Under the pieces are notes generated by a model, which was not told the DNA's origin, did no database searches, and saw only the letters and a program-made list of their open reading frames with translations. A program made the translations under genes and the position numbers. A stretch of DNA of 64,000 nucleotides, taken from Neoechinorhynchus agilis. Taxonomy: Eukaryota > Acanthocephala. Every line of letters starts with the position of its first letter. Positions within the stretch are counted from its first letter, which is position 1. Shown one piece after another: positions 48,648 through 59,699 of this stretch. The stretch covers positions 13,082,001 to 13,146,000 of the forward strand of contig CM121341.1 in the NCBI GenBank assembly GCA_051530055.1, in the 5' to 3' direction.

Positions 48648-51206
48648 TTAAGGATTCAACACCAAACATATTATCAAGTTGATGAATATACTGCCATTGG
48701 TATAATGTCTACTTATAACATGATCCATTTCACCGACAATTTCTTTGCTCATTCCATGCAATGAAAGATTCTGCACCCGATCGCCTGCGGTAAAGCTCAC
48801 AATTTTGCGATAAGTTTTTAATTTTTCAACTGAATTTAAAATTTCCAGGATCGATTTCTGTAGTACTCTTACTGCGTTACTGAATCGGTCGTTCAATTGT
48901 GTAGTTTTATTAAACAGCATCTTAAGACAATCAACAACACGATCTCCAAAATATTCAAGATCAGAGATGTTGAGTTTTAGCTCATGAACGTGGAAATTAA
49001 TCACGACGCTTTGCTCTTTGGATTGTCTTCGCGAGCCAGGACTACTAAAATCAACGATAGTTCCTGTACTTTTATTGAACATTTTTCGTCTTAACGTGCC
49101 ATTCTCTTCCGCAAAACTCATTGTTTTCAGCCCCTGTAAATCTTTGGCTTTCAGTCTCGCGTCTAGTCCACGGACAATATCTTCAAAACGCTGATCTTCG
49201 TCTTTATCCAAACCAGCCAATACCCGTTTTCGGATCTCCGCTTCTGTTTCCTCACATTCGATCTCATCGTAGTCAACAACTGGATCAAGAACGAGTATTC
49301 TTGTCATAGCTCGGCGAAGCTCGAGTTCCCGATCACGCCACCAGTTCAGCAAAGTAAACGGTGGACTTAAATCTTTTTCAATCTTAACTCCTCGTCCAGT
49401 TTTTATCAGTTTTTCTAAAACAGACAGGATAAAATCGACTCTCTGATAAACATTAGACGTTCCGATAGTGGGGTCGAAATGTAATGCGTTATTTATGGCC
49501 ACGGTAGACGGAGTTGCCATTTTAATCGACGGTATCTTCATTTTGGATTGACCAGAACTTTTTTTAACCGTAACTCTCTGCTTTTTACGTTTTGGTATTG
49601 CGGTTACGGCATTAGAATTATTCCCATAACCAACTGCACCTTCCCTAACATTGGTATTGGTAGATATTCTTGACAAATTCTTAGACAAATCGAATAGTAC
49701 CTTCGATTCCGTAGTATTGGATGGCTCTTGTCTTTCAAGGCAATCATTTCTCTGGCCTTTCATCCGATCTATTTTGACTCTTAAATTTTTTGCAAGTGAC
49801 GAAAAATAATCCGCATCTTTAGTTTCGTTGACCAAATCAGTTGATACAATATTCTTTAACTGATTTGCGACGGACTTCATATCACCAAAAAGCATTTCGT
49901 CCATAAATTCAGTCGGTCGTTGTTCCAAACCTTTACATTTGTTTATTTCCTTTTTGAGCAATTCTCGCTTCCACAAAGTTGACTCAACGCCGTCAGTCTT
50001 TTCGAATATATTATCATCTGATAGTAATCTCCTTTGATCACCCTTCACAGCGCGTTTGGAAGATGGTTCAACGTATGGACGGCGCCGTCTCTTAAGTTCT
50101 TTCTTGAGTTCATTCTCAATAGCGTCCATAAAGTGGCCGCTGCGAACAATTGTTTCAAGATAATTAAAAAGATAAAGATCAGAATGGTCCACACGAATAA
50201 ATGAAATAACACCACTCCGGCCTCCGCTGGATGATATTTTCACCGACTTTATGTCGGTGGTAGGCATTTCATTGAATGAATCATTTTTGCTTTCTTGAGT
50301 TTCTCGATTCCAAGTGCCTTCACGTGCTACATAACGTCCAGATAATTCTTTTTCCTTCAATTCACGGTTCAACTCATCGCGTACACCTTCGATCAAAGTC
50401 GGTCCTTGCAGGATAGTCTTTATTATGTCCAAAATCATAAAGTCCAATGCGGTTAAAAGATTTTTGGAGTCTTTGTATTCTTGCTCGGGACGGTTATCAT
50501 TGCTTTTAGGTAGAACTAAGTCGTTTTTAATGAATTCATCACACCAGTCATCATCTTTGCTCATTATGCTTTTGTCCTCCGATCCCAATCGATCATTTAA
50601 CTCCCTCATAACTTCGCGTCCTCTTTCCATACTTTCTAGAGTTTCAAAAATAAGCCTTTGAGTGGGACTCATAACGCCATCCTTTACATTGTGTTCTTTT
50701 AACTGTGGTATTGTGAATTGTTTAGTCTTAGGTTTCCCCTTTAAGATTTTTTCAAACTCTTCATTCTCTGGTTTGTCCATTTTGGCTTCGGTCGCCAGTC
50801 TTTGAATTCTCTGTCTTTGTTTTCTCCTAATTTCATCAAGACACATTCGATTTTCTGAAATCATTTCTTCGTATTTATCACGCTCCTTATCCCAATACTT
50901 TGCTTGCTTCTTAAAAATGATTAATGCCTCGCTTTCAGTCGAAGGCAGTTCTCGTTCGGAAATCTTGGTTGATGTATCTGGGAGTCCTGCGTTTCTTCGA
51001 CCATTAAGAAGTAAATCGTTATTCTCAGACGACTCTTGTTTTCCGTTATGAACCTTCGAATTCGCAATGAAAGGTTCATAGGACTTGGATTGGGAAGTGC
51101 GACTCCCTAGTGATTTCTTTATCCCGCGGAAAGTAAATCCGTTGACGTCTGCTTCTGTTATTCTACTCAAGTTTAAAATCTTTACATTTTTAGCCATGTA
51201 ATGCAA
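48648..51206 (-). CDS. large charged coiled-coil protein, unrecognised, 852 aa
   Basis: A single long open frame of 852 codons, easily the longest in the window, so it is real. Start: MHYM or the fourth codon (MAKNVKILNLS...); no splice acceptor sits near it. Visible parts: a Ser/Thr-rich N-terminus; a helical, Lys/Glu-rich segment (ALIIFKKQAKYWDKERDKYE, IRRKQRQRIQRLATEAK); SPTQRLIFETLESMERGREV; a basic stretch KELKRRRRPYVEPSSKR; a second basic patch PKRKKQRVTVKKSSGQSK that looks nuclear; a domain-like region VDFILSVLEKLIKTGRGVKI..NWWRDRELELRRAMTRILV; and a C-terminal helical segment LKLNISDLEYFGDRVVDCLK. The final ~25 residues are hydrophobic and may be intron read-through (possible donor GATCAT|GTTATAAG). 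I do not recognise the family. Confidence 0.85.
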   Translation of the reverse strand: MHYMAKNVKILNLSRITEADVNGFTFRGIKKSLGSRTSQSKSYEPFIANSKVHNGKQESSENNDLLLNGRRNAGLPDTSTKISERELPSTESEALIIFKKQAKYWDKERDKYEEMISENRMCLDEIRRKQRQRIQRLATEAKMDKPENEEFEKILKGKPKTKQFTIPQLKEHNVKDGVMSPTQRLIFETLESMERGREVMRELNDRLGSEDKSIMSKDDDWCDEFIKNDLVLPKSNDNRPEQEYKDSKNLLTALDFMILDIIKTILQGPTLIEGVRDELNRELKEKELSGRYVAREGTWNRETQESKNDSFNEMPTTDIKSVKISSSGGRSGVISFIRVDHSDLYLFNYLETIVRSGHFMDAIENELKKELKRRRRPYVEPSSKRAVKGDQRRLLSDDNIFEKTDGVESTLWKRELLKKEINKCKGLEQRPTEFMDEMLFGDMKSVANQLKNIVSTDLVNETKDADYFSSLAKNLRVKIDRMKGQRNDCLERQEPSNTTESKVLFDLSKNLSRISTNTNVREGAVGYGNNSNAVTAIPKRKKQRVTVKKSSGQSKMKIPSIKMATPSTVAINNALHFDPTIGTSNVYQRVDFILSVLEKLIKTGRGVKIEKDLSPPFTLLNWWRDRELELRRAMTRILVLDPVVDYDEIECEETEAEIRKRVLAGLDKDEDQRFEDIVRGLDARLKAKDLQGLKTMSFAEENGTLRRKMFNKSTGTIVDFSSPGSRRQSKEQSVVINFHVHELKLNISDLEYFGDRVVDCLKMLFNKTTQLNDRFSNAVRVLQKSILEILNSVEKLKTYRKIVSFTAGDRVQNLSLHGMSKEIVGEMDHVISRHYTNGSIFINLIICLVLNP

Positions 51207-51266
51207 CTCATTAACGGTAAAAGAAATTTAAGCGACAGTTGTCATAGTACAAAAAGACGTGAAAAC
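51207..51266. promoter_or_regulatory. divergent promoter side of the 852-codon gene
   Basis: The space between this gene and the receptor at 51819 (612 bp) is divergent and therefore probably bidirectional regulatory DNA; a foldback element occupies 51267-51426. No core motif stands out. Confidence 0.3.
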
Positions 51267-51426
51267 TTTTGGCCAGGCGAAATAAAGAAAAATGATTGTA
51301 GTGTAATTTAACAGGGGATTTCTTCAGAATCGATTGAGTTTTCTCAAGTGACAAGCAATTCTAAAGAAATCCCCCGTAGAGGACGAAATATTAAATTAAA
51401 CTAAAATCATTTTTCTTTGGCCAAAA
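51267..51426. mobile_element. 160-bp foldback element in a divergent promoter
   Basis: Ends TTTTGGCCA...TGGCCAAAA; arms share AAGAAAAATGATT/AATCATTTTTCTTT and GGGGGATTTCTTTAGAATTG/CAATTCTAAAGAAATCCCCC. The right arm contains CTAAAGAAATCC - loop - GGACGAAATATTAAATT, the same module as the hammerhead-like core at 46163 but with CTGA changed to CTAA; the left arm keeps CTGAAGA without the second half. Confidence 0.85.
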
Positions 51427-51818
51427 ACAAATCCACTAATGGAAATGCATAAAATAATCAATATTTTACATTTTGTCGTTAAGGATGACAATTAAAAAAA
51501 TTATAAAGATTCAGAATGTCCTAAAGGCAGAAAAATATCTTTTTGACATGAATTAATAATCATTCTAGATGATTTAGATGGCAGCTTCATTAATTTCACG
51601 TTAATGTGGTAATCAGCCTAAATAGCAAAAACTTTTCTTCCCATTTTCTCAGATTCTGCTGCAAAGATAAAAATAACGCATTCGAGGATGTGCGAACTCA
51701 TTAAATGATAAATTCCGTCAAATAAATCGTTGATCTCTGTAAGCAATCATCAACGATCGATTCGTACGAAAGAATAAATCATTTGTTATAAAAGAGGATA
51801 ATTTTAGTAGTTGCTTTA

Positions 51819-53627
51819 ATGATTCTGCTCTCCTTTAGCCTTGTCATAAATTTAACGTTTGGACTCAAGTGCCTTCACGTTGAAGAAGAAATTCGATGTC
51901 CTCTGATCGAAGAAGCAAAATCAATCATGAATCTATCGATAAAAGTGTCTATATTCTACGCTAAATGCGATATAGCCTCCTATGAGAGTTGTGATGAAAA
52001 CTCAACCGTTTGTGCCATTTTAGCAGAACAAAGCAATTGCAGGATGGAGCTCGTGATTAAATTCGCTGGATGCTATCCTTTGAAAGGAGCCGTGAATATC
52101 CATAACAAAAGGTGCATTTTGCAATCACCAATCAACTGCTTTTGCTCTTCAGACTCTTGCACTGAGCATTATGAGCTCATTGAACAGTCGAACACTCGTA
52201 AGGATTATTTGAAACCTTTTATTTTTATCACGTTGCTGCTCGTTGTTGGGTCTATTGGGTGCGTCAGTATTCTTCGCTGTAGAAGGCGTAGAAATTACGA
52301 TGGATTAGTCGTTCACGAGTCATCCGATATCTGCCATCTACGATTTTTATCGCAGATAAAATTAGTCCCCAGTGAAGAATTTTCCGCTTGGCTCTGCATA
52401 TCAACACTTCGCCCGTCATCGTTTATGATGGCTAAACTGTTCGACAAAAATCGACGCCTAGCCTGGGCTAATGAACTTGAACTGATAAGATCGATAACAC
52501 CAAACAATCTAGTGGCAAGGTAACTCTTTTGTGTGGATACTCGATCGCTTACCTATCTTTGGCAGTTTAATCGCTGTTAGTAACGGTATTTTTGATCGGC
52601 AAAACTGCTCAATCGCTTTCCTTCATTATGTGATTCTCACTGAATATTCATCAATTGGTTCGGTCTATGACTTTCTGCAGACCGACGAGATGTGTACAAT
52701 CAAGACTTTGCTGTCAATGGCACTGTCTCTAATGAGCGCACTGGATTACCTACATTCGCCGAATCCCAGTGAACTCGTTCATCTAAACGTCACTTCAAAA
52801 AATCTCATCATAAAGCACCGAAATGGTCAATGCTTCATCCAGAATTTCTCGTCGGCTTTTATTGTCTCTGATCAATTCGAACTATTAAGCAGTGGATTAT
52901 CTAAGGTATTTTTGGGTAAAAGGAATCTGGTTTTAACCGTAGACAAAGAACACTTCAGATTTGAGATATATGGCACCTGAGCACTTTTAGGACTGTGATT
53001 TGAATTCTATTTCCCAGCATCGAAGAAAAAACCTGCATCCATATATTTTTAGCCATTATATGACCACCGGATTCATTTCAAAAAACATTATTAAACAATA
53101 ATTCGAACATCTGGCTTGAATGAAATTGTAAAATAGAATCCATCCATCTTTTCCTTACTCTGTCCTTCATATTTAGAAAAGAGTAAATATTATTTTCTCA
53201 TATTTGCTTTTTTACAAGAATACTAATCGCGGTTGATCAGAATGCTCAAAATTTACTTCTAGCATTCTTAAATCATCTGACATCTATTCAGCGTCGCTGG
53301 TCTTATGGGAAATTCTGGACCTTTGTCTGATTGAAAGGCGAAGAAAGGAGCTTAAGATGCCTTTTTCCGAGTTCATAACTGGCAAATTTTCATCTGAGAT
53401 AATGCGAACACTTTTATTGGAAGACCAGCGGCGGCCCACAATCGGGGACGAATTCAAAGTAAGTTTCGTTGTCCACTCCCTCGTTCCATGCATCTAATTT
53501 TTTTTAGATTGCTGAAATGAACGATTTTATTGCATTGATTCAAGAGGGTTGGTCACAGGCACATACACTGCGACCTTCAGCCAAAGATGCCAAGAATCGA
53601 ATTTCGCGATTGATCGAGACTTTATAA
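51819..53627 (+). CDS. TGF-beta/activin-type receptor with degenerate kinase domain, one in-frame stop
   Basis: Single-pass receptor. Exon 1 51819-52519: signal peptide MILLSFSLVINLTFGL, Cys-rich ligand-binding ectodomain ending INCFCSSDSCTE (family CCC/CxC..CN box), TM IFITLLLVVGSIGC, start of kinase (MMAKLF keeps the ATP-site Lys). Intron 52520-52565 (46 bp). Exon 2 52566-52915: VILTEYSSIGSVYDFL, ALDYLHS. Intron 52916-52958 (43 bp). Exon 3: LRYMAPEHF, then TAG 52988-52990. A later exon 53263-53458: SSDIYSASLVLWEI, RPTIGDEF; intron 53459-53507 (49 bp); last exon 53508-53627. Catalytic HRDLKSKN reads HLNVTSKN and the DLG motif reads NFS, so no kinase activity is expected: a pseudokinase receptor or decaying gene. 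The join between 52990 and 53263 is not resolved. Start follows AATTTTAG (AG 51806-51807). Confidence 0.85.
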
Positions 53628-54077
53628 TATATGCAAGTGTGATTTTTCTTGTAATGGCGAGCAGATTTTAAGCACACAATCGCCAGTTATCGACATTTGA
53701 AGCGGTATAGACATTCGTATAAGTGAACATTTGAAAACTGGAACTCGTTTTCAAATCGCCTGCTGATATTGCTTTCATATTTGAATTTAATAGTTACTTT
53801 AAGTCAATTAGTCGTATAAGAGATGTTCATTTCAAATACACTTAAAAGATGTAACCGGCAGACATAAGATAAAAATAGCCTTTATAGTTTTTTAGGGAAA
53901 TGTAGCTAGTTGTTAACTACACGAATATGATATTTTAGCAAAATGTGAGTTTTCACGAATTAATCCATTTTCTAGCTTTCGCGCGGTCCAACACCTCCGA
54001 AAAACAATGTTGAGTTTTCTCGTATATTACACTAGTAGTGAGTATTAAACATCCGAGGGAAAAAATTTTGTCGCAAA
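53628..54077. other. intergenic, no gene seen
   Basis: AT-rich; nothing recognised between the receptor and the four-TM gene. Confidence 0.5.
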
Positions 54078-54572
54078 ATGAGCTCAAATGACATTGTGAA
54101 GAAGACGAGTCTTAGCCTAGCCGTGATAAGATATGTCCTTTCCTCCATTTGGATTGCAATTTGTTTGCAAAGATTTCGGATCGAATGGAAATCAACTCAA
54201 GATAATCAATCAGTATTGTCCCATTTCGTCTTTCCATTCATTATTTTCTATTTATCTTCTTTGGTCTCCTTTATTCCACATTACTTAATGAGCCGTAAAC
54301 TCTTGATTGCTCAAGGTATTCTCGCGACGTCAATTGCGATTCAAATGGCAACGATGCTCTATGTTTATGTATATGGATTTTTGATATTGAATAAAGCCAG
54401 CGATCATGATTGGATCGTAATTCCAATGATGCCTCTGTTTGGTATCCAACTCATCGAATTAAGTGCGATTGTGTGGCTTGAGAGAAAAAGGAATCCACAA
54501 AAAGAAGAAAGAGGTGCTCAAATGGATACTGTTTCAATTGTTTCTCCATTGGAAGATTTGATTAATGATTAA
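54078..54572 (+). CDS. small four-transmembrane protein, unrecognised, 164 aa
   Basis: Single-exon open frame. Four hydrophobic helices: ~14-30 (SLAVIRYVLSSIWIAICL), ~50-70 (FVFPFIIFYLSSLVSFIPHY), ~77-103 (IAQGILATSIAIQMATMLYV), ~113-134 (VIPMMPLFGIQLIELSAIVW). A short basic N-terminus, basic loop RKRNPQKEERG after TM4 and a soluble acidic tail ending PLEDLIND; both ends are therefore likely cytosolic. It resembles tetraspan-type small membrane proteins in layout, but there is no diagnostic motif and no CCG loop of tetraspanins. Composition and hydrophobic pattern support a real gene; no acceptor-like site precedes the ATG. Confidence 0.65.
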   Translation: MSSNDIVKKTSLSLAVIRYVLSSIWIAICLQRFRIEWKSTQDNQSVLSHFVFPFIIFYLSSLVSFIPHYLMSRKLLIAQGILATSIAIQMATMLYVYVYGFLILNKASDHDWIVIPMMPLFGIQLIELSAIVWLERKRNPQKEERGAQMDTVSIVSPLEDLIND

Positions 54573-56901
54573 ATCGGGATGAACGATTGTCGACAGAAAA
54601 AAAGAGTTCTTGTTATCAATTAGAAATATTGTGCAACTATTTTTCACGTCGATATCATTTAAATTCACGTATTAATATTCGAGATCGTAAATGGTAACAA
54701 TAATCAGCTGAAAACATTCAAAATTATTATCTATCAGATCATCAGGCAAAGAGTACTTATATATTCATGAAAGCGAATATAACAATCAAAACTTTAGGGT
54801 CGCTTATTCCGCGCGACACTATTCTGAGTAATTTTAAAAGATTAATTTTCGTACTTACATCTTTTTAATAATTTCTTCCAATGGTGACTGTTTACGTGGA
54901 TATTTTTGAAGAGGACCTCGTTGAATTCTCCTAAGTACCGCTCCATTTCGACCATGCCTTCAAATACACAATTTCGAATTCTCTGTGATTTTGATCGAAA
55001 TCGGTAAGATCGAATTTTTTGTTTGTGGCGGAAAGTCAGATATCTTTGATAAATGCGGACAAAATTGTGCCTCCGAAATATCATTCTTCAAACATAAGAT
55101 CGAATTGCATTACCAAGAAGGTATTGCTGGACGGATCGAACAAATTTGTTAATATCAACTTAATGTTCATTTGTAAAGAAATATTCACGATTGAGCAATT
55201 GAGAATTGATGAATTGTTCTCTTGTGAGTTCCTAGAAATGCCTGAAGAACACTTCTCACGCGATACAAGCGCATAGACTTGAACGTCAGAACTATTCAGC
55301 GTTGTAGTTACTTCTCACAACAGGTGTCTCGAGGCTTTTCTAAATGGGCGCAACTTTGGGTTTCATGAGTCATTGAACAAAGCGGGATTGTTGAGCCACA
55401 AGTTCCTTGTAACCTAAACGGAACGCAATCGCGAACAAAACTAATCTCTCACTTATCATTAGAATGTTAGTTTTTTTAGGGAAACTTTTTAAATGGGAGA
55501 CAACTCGCTTAATGGATGCAACCGAGTTCTGTCGCCTTGCTTCATGCAGAGAAAATGACAGGTAGCAACGAAACATACAACCAAACCTTAGACTTTCTTA
55601 GAACGTGAAATGAACTGTGAAAATCGAAGAGTATAGATTTTATTGATTTCTTGAATTTACTATTACTACCCAATTCTAGTTAGTTTTTGTTCAGGCGTAA
55701 ACCAACTGGGCATACTTCAAGCAATTTTGAAGATCTTTGCCATTTAAAATACTCCAATATTTCTGTACTTAAAAATTTGAAGAAGGGGTCCCGATAAAAA
55801 ATTCGAAATTTTCATTCTCTAGTCTTCACAAGAAAGTGCGATTAATAAAAAAATTGATCAAATGGAATCTTCTTGCACAGTATCCATTATGATCTACACT
55901 TCATTTTGACTAGAACAAATGTTTTGAAAACGAACTAATTTTTATTACCAAAATTTTTGCCATGGAAATAAATGATGTGAATTGAGCAACCTAAGGAAAA
56001 GCTTTTAGCAAAAACATCCATAGAGCGTTTCACGTAGAATTTTATATTTTGTTTAGCAAACTGTTTTCAGAACCACCATCGAACCCGATTGAGAAACACG
56101 AGCACTTTATTCAAAGCACTCACGTTAGAAATAATCTTTCTTGTATTCTGAGCCAAGAATATACACTGATAACTAATTTGTGTATTTTTTAAAATTATGA
56201 TGTAGTTATTTTTGTCCGAAAAGTTCCCTTGCATATGAAATAATTTCCGATAAGTAGACAAAGCTTTGAAAATCGAAGCTTCAATATGAAAACGTCAAGA
56301 TTCGAAAAAGTGATATTCCGCGTGAATTCCCGAATCTTAACGTTTGGCACAACAGTGCGCGGTGTAACATAAAGTTTCAGAAAATAAATTATATAAAATT
56401 GCGAATTTTACTAAAACAAATTTTTTAGTTTGAAACCAAAATATGATAGATGCAAACTCAAAATGATTTCAAACATTTTCCGCAGTCCAGCATCGAATAT
56501 TTTTGCTATGTGAGCTAATCATTAACCGATTCGTCTTATGTGGTTCTCAAAAGGCACTTTCCTTTAGGTTTTATGAACGTGAATCGATATTTACTAAAAC
56601 TTAACTATGATAAGTCAGTAAATGAGTGAAAGTAACGTTGTGCCAGTATATCGCTACTTGGCATAGAACGCGATCGAATATTTCGATCTATTTGTTCTTA
56701 GTCCATTTTTAATGAAAAATTTAACATCACTCTTAGCCGATGCTTTTGATTGTGAATTCATTAGGAAACAAGTTATTTTGGAGTGTATAAAGCATCGACG
56801 TGTAGGATAAACGTACACAGTGAACACTAGGCGCTCTTATCTAACAGTGCTTTTTATGTGGATAATTTTAGACACCTTATTTTGATTATCTCCAGGGAAA
56901 G
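54573..56901. other. 2.3-kb intergenic region, no gene supported
   Basis: AT-rich. Two overlapping short frames near 54842-55276 (80 codons minus, 85 codons plus) show no family motif and exclude each other. TTATCTCCAG (AG 56894-56895) precedes the next gene's ATG by six bases. Confidence 0.5.
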
Positions 56902-59498
56902 ATGCAAGAAGCATTTCAATTCATTTTGGGAATGGGCAACCGGATGTTCGAAAATCACAACCACCATCATCCTCGTCGGAATCGTTTCCCTGCACATCAA
57001 TTTAATTCGTATGCTTTTACAAACATGATGATGGCGAATAATCAAAACTTCAATGGAATTTTAATTCCGCCTCAAATCGAAGAGATAGTGGATGAGTCCG
57101 AAAGCTCAGGTATCTCTACCGCCGAACTCAGCTATAACTCGCCGCCAAACTCCATTAATGGAGGATCACCTGTTAAGCTCAAATCGGCCAAAAGTAAGCT
57201 CGACTTTCATGGAGTCAGGATGACCGTAGATCTCTTTGCCGCCGCGAGAAACTTAATCCATTATGTCCAGTACGTGTGGCCGGACATTCTTCAAAGTCTA
57301 GTTGAAGACCACAAGTTAGTTGAGCTCGCAACGCGAGCCTACATTAAATACTTAACTGACGCTTTGATTGAGACATCAAACCCGGATTCGTTTGAAGAAA
57401 CAGGAAGCGAAACCCCACTAAATATAAGAGGAGAGCCACATGAAGTGGTCCGATTGATCTGGGTGTGTCATATGATCGATTCGTGTGCTTACTATCAAGA
57501 TTGCATCCGGATGTTCGGACGTCTTATTGGTCATAAATTACCCGATAATTATGCTTCGAATTCTAGAACGAATAGTGCGTTCATAGGACCCAAGGAAGAC
57601 CAGTATCCTCGTGAAGTTCCTGAGCTTTCTCTAAATATTTTTCACGCCGTTAGATGGCTTCACGAATTGTCTTATTCGCTGAAACTACCGCATTACCGAG
57701 ATGAAAAATTCTTAGCTACTGCAGTGCAACGATATAGACAATTTCTCTTTCTTTTAAAAGCATTTCCGGTAGCGTTCATCACTTTACCTCGTCCAACGGA
57801 TATTATGCTCGTGTGGATGTCCCACGTGCTTCATCCAAGATCCTTCAGGCAGGACATGCAGATTTTACTCGGAAAATCATCGTTGGTGATGCTTGAACGA
57901 GTGAATCTGCTCGGACCACATCAAAATATGACAGAAGATCCAATTGCGGTATGGAGGGAATTTTTCAATCAATCGTGTGTTATCCCAGGCACTCTTCATA
58001 GACCTAATGTTCCAGTACGCGAATTATTCTTCAGCGATTTATTCGCTCTTGTGAACCGGTGCCATGTAAGAATCAGAATCGACATTCAATTCGAAACTGC
58101 GGTAAACGAAGGTGTCTACATTGTGCCAATCAATTCTTTATCCGGTTATGGAGATCTTAGTGGCAGACGGAAGGCTGTCACCCGCACTGCAGGTATTTTT
58201 TAACATTCTCGAAGCAAATAAAATTTGGAGGAAATAAAAGTATTTTAAATTCTGTGCAAATTCTAGGTTTTTTAAATAACATGCAGAATTTTGTGTTTTT
58301 TTTGTTCACCACAGGTTTTATTTGCAGTTTAGTTTTAATTTGGTGAACGTTTATGAAATTTGTTTTAAAGAAAATAACCCTCAATAAACTTTCGCAAGGC
58401 ATAACAAAATATTTTTCGCGTTAATGTTTCGGTTTAAATTAACTTTTCGAAGAATGAAAAAAATTCTGCATTGGAGAAATCGATCTCAAGAATCCTGAGC
58501 GACACTACAAACTCGTGGTTCGAGCTGGCAGTTGGCCAAAATCTAAATGGGTAACTTTGGGTACATTTGATCTGCTACAGTATTTGAACTCGGTGGAACG
58601 ATATAATCTACCGTTCGCAACTCGGTACGGTATGGTTAACAATCTTGGTAAATTCCTTGTCTATCAATTAGAGACGGAACTTGGATTTAGAGCCGTAGAG
58701 AACTTTTTGGGTCTAAAACCCCTTCCGCCAATTGTGGCGGCGTTTGCCGCGGTGCCTCCAGGTACAGTTACAGCGATCTATGTGTACCAAATAGAAGACA
58801 GTGCAATATCGATTCATGCATTGCCTCAGTTCAATACGTTTCTATTGTTCGATGGCGATAGACCGATTTCGGTTTGCAAACAAGTGCCACGATTGCTTCT
58901 ACCACACGCCAACCAACTAAGTCGGCCAGCTCGATCGGCCTGCTTCTATGAAAACATCGAAGATTCTTACACGAGTGTCTATGGTTCAACTCAATCAGAG
59001 TTGTTTGCGGCTCAGTCTGTGCCTCCATTTGAACCGGAGGCATGTATTATTCTCTATGATATGAACGGAGATCAAGCTTACATCGTCTTCGACAAAAGAC
59101 AAAGCTCATACAGTGTAAAAGTATTCGCCGGAAGCAGTGTGTTTCCCAATGTAGAAACCTTCCCAAAAATCACTTCAAGCTTCAAGGGCGATTTTTATTT
59201 CAATGTCAATCTGTCAGAAATTGCAAAACACGGTCCTTCGATGTTCTCATGCGTCTTACTGGCTTCCTTTGCAATCCATTTAATAGCTAAAGCATATAAG
59301 CACATTAGCGTTGGAATTAATGGTCTAAGCAGAAGTTCGAGCTACATGAGTCAAGATTCACAACAACCGAAGAAGACCCACAGGGACGTGTCGCCGATTA
59401 CCAGGGAGGATGTGAAAGCGACCAATCGCCGATCAACAAATTCGAGAAATTTACCTCGTACAGAGTTTGAAGAAGGAACTTTCGTTTACGACTTTTAA
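56902..59498 (+). CDS. GRDP-like protein (DUF1399 / glycine-rich-domain protein family), two exons, 770 aa
   Basis: Exon 1 56902-58192, intron 58193-58476 (284 bp; TGCAG|GTATTT..TTGGAG|AA, phase 1), exon 2 58477-59498; the join reads VTRTAEIDLKNPERHYKLVV. Residues ~1-95 are His/Asn-rich and low complexity (ENHNHHHPRRNRF). Then come the two half-repeats typical of DUF1399: first LDFHGVRMTVDLFAAARNLI ... PHEVVRLIWVCHMIDSCAYY, QDCIRMFGRLIGHKL; second LNIFHAVRWLHELSYSLKLP ... LPRPTDIMLVWMSHVLHPRS, FRQDMQILLG. In both, the family's WH.H signature is partly kept (IWVCH, VWMSH). Exon 2 gives a C2-like/beta-rich region (LVVRAGSWPKSKWVTLG) and a basic, Ser-rich tail. The family's biochemical role is poorly known; plant members affect growth and stress responses. 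The C-terminal glycine-rich motif of plant proteins is not seen. Confidence 0.85.
58193..58476 (+). other. intron of the GRDP-like gene, 284 bp
   Basis: Much longer than the 43-49-bp introns elsewhere in the window. AT-rich; no internal element recognised. Confidence 0.7.
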
Positions 59499-59699
59499 GA
59501 AGCACGAACTCAGGTTGTAAAAACAACGAGTAATTCTATTGTCTAGAGAAAATATTAAAACGCACCCTAACCAAATTTATATCTATATTTTTGCGGTATG
59601 CAGTGGAATGGTCAAACTTATTTACCACTCACTCCACAGTTAACCAAAATTGTCCATATATTTTAATCAACGTTTATGCGGAATACCTTAAAACAACAT

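Noticed and set aside
52906-52942. A 27-bp intron in the receptor (AAG|GTATTT..CCGTAG)
   Set aside because: Frame-compatible, but the 43-bp alternative (52916-52958) matches the size of the other introns and has a better acceptor.
48089-52990. Reassigned stop codons (TAA in ZIP, TAG in receptor)
   Set aside because: Other genes here end at TAA, TAG and TGA in family-consistent places and are otherwise free of internal stops; two damaged or mis-sequenced genes are simpler.
54842-55276. Opposed 80- and 85-codon frames as genes
   Set aside because: They overlap on opposite strands, lack motifs and splice context; not supported.
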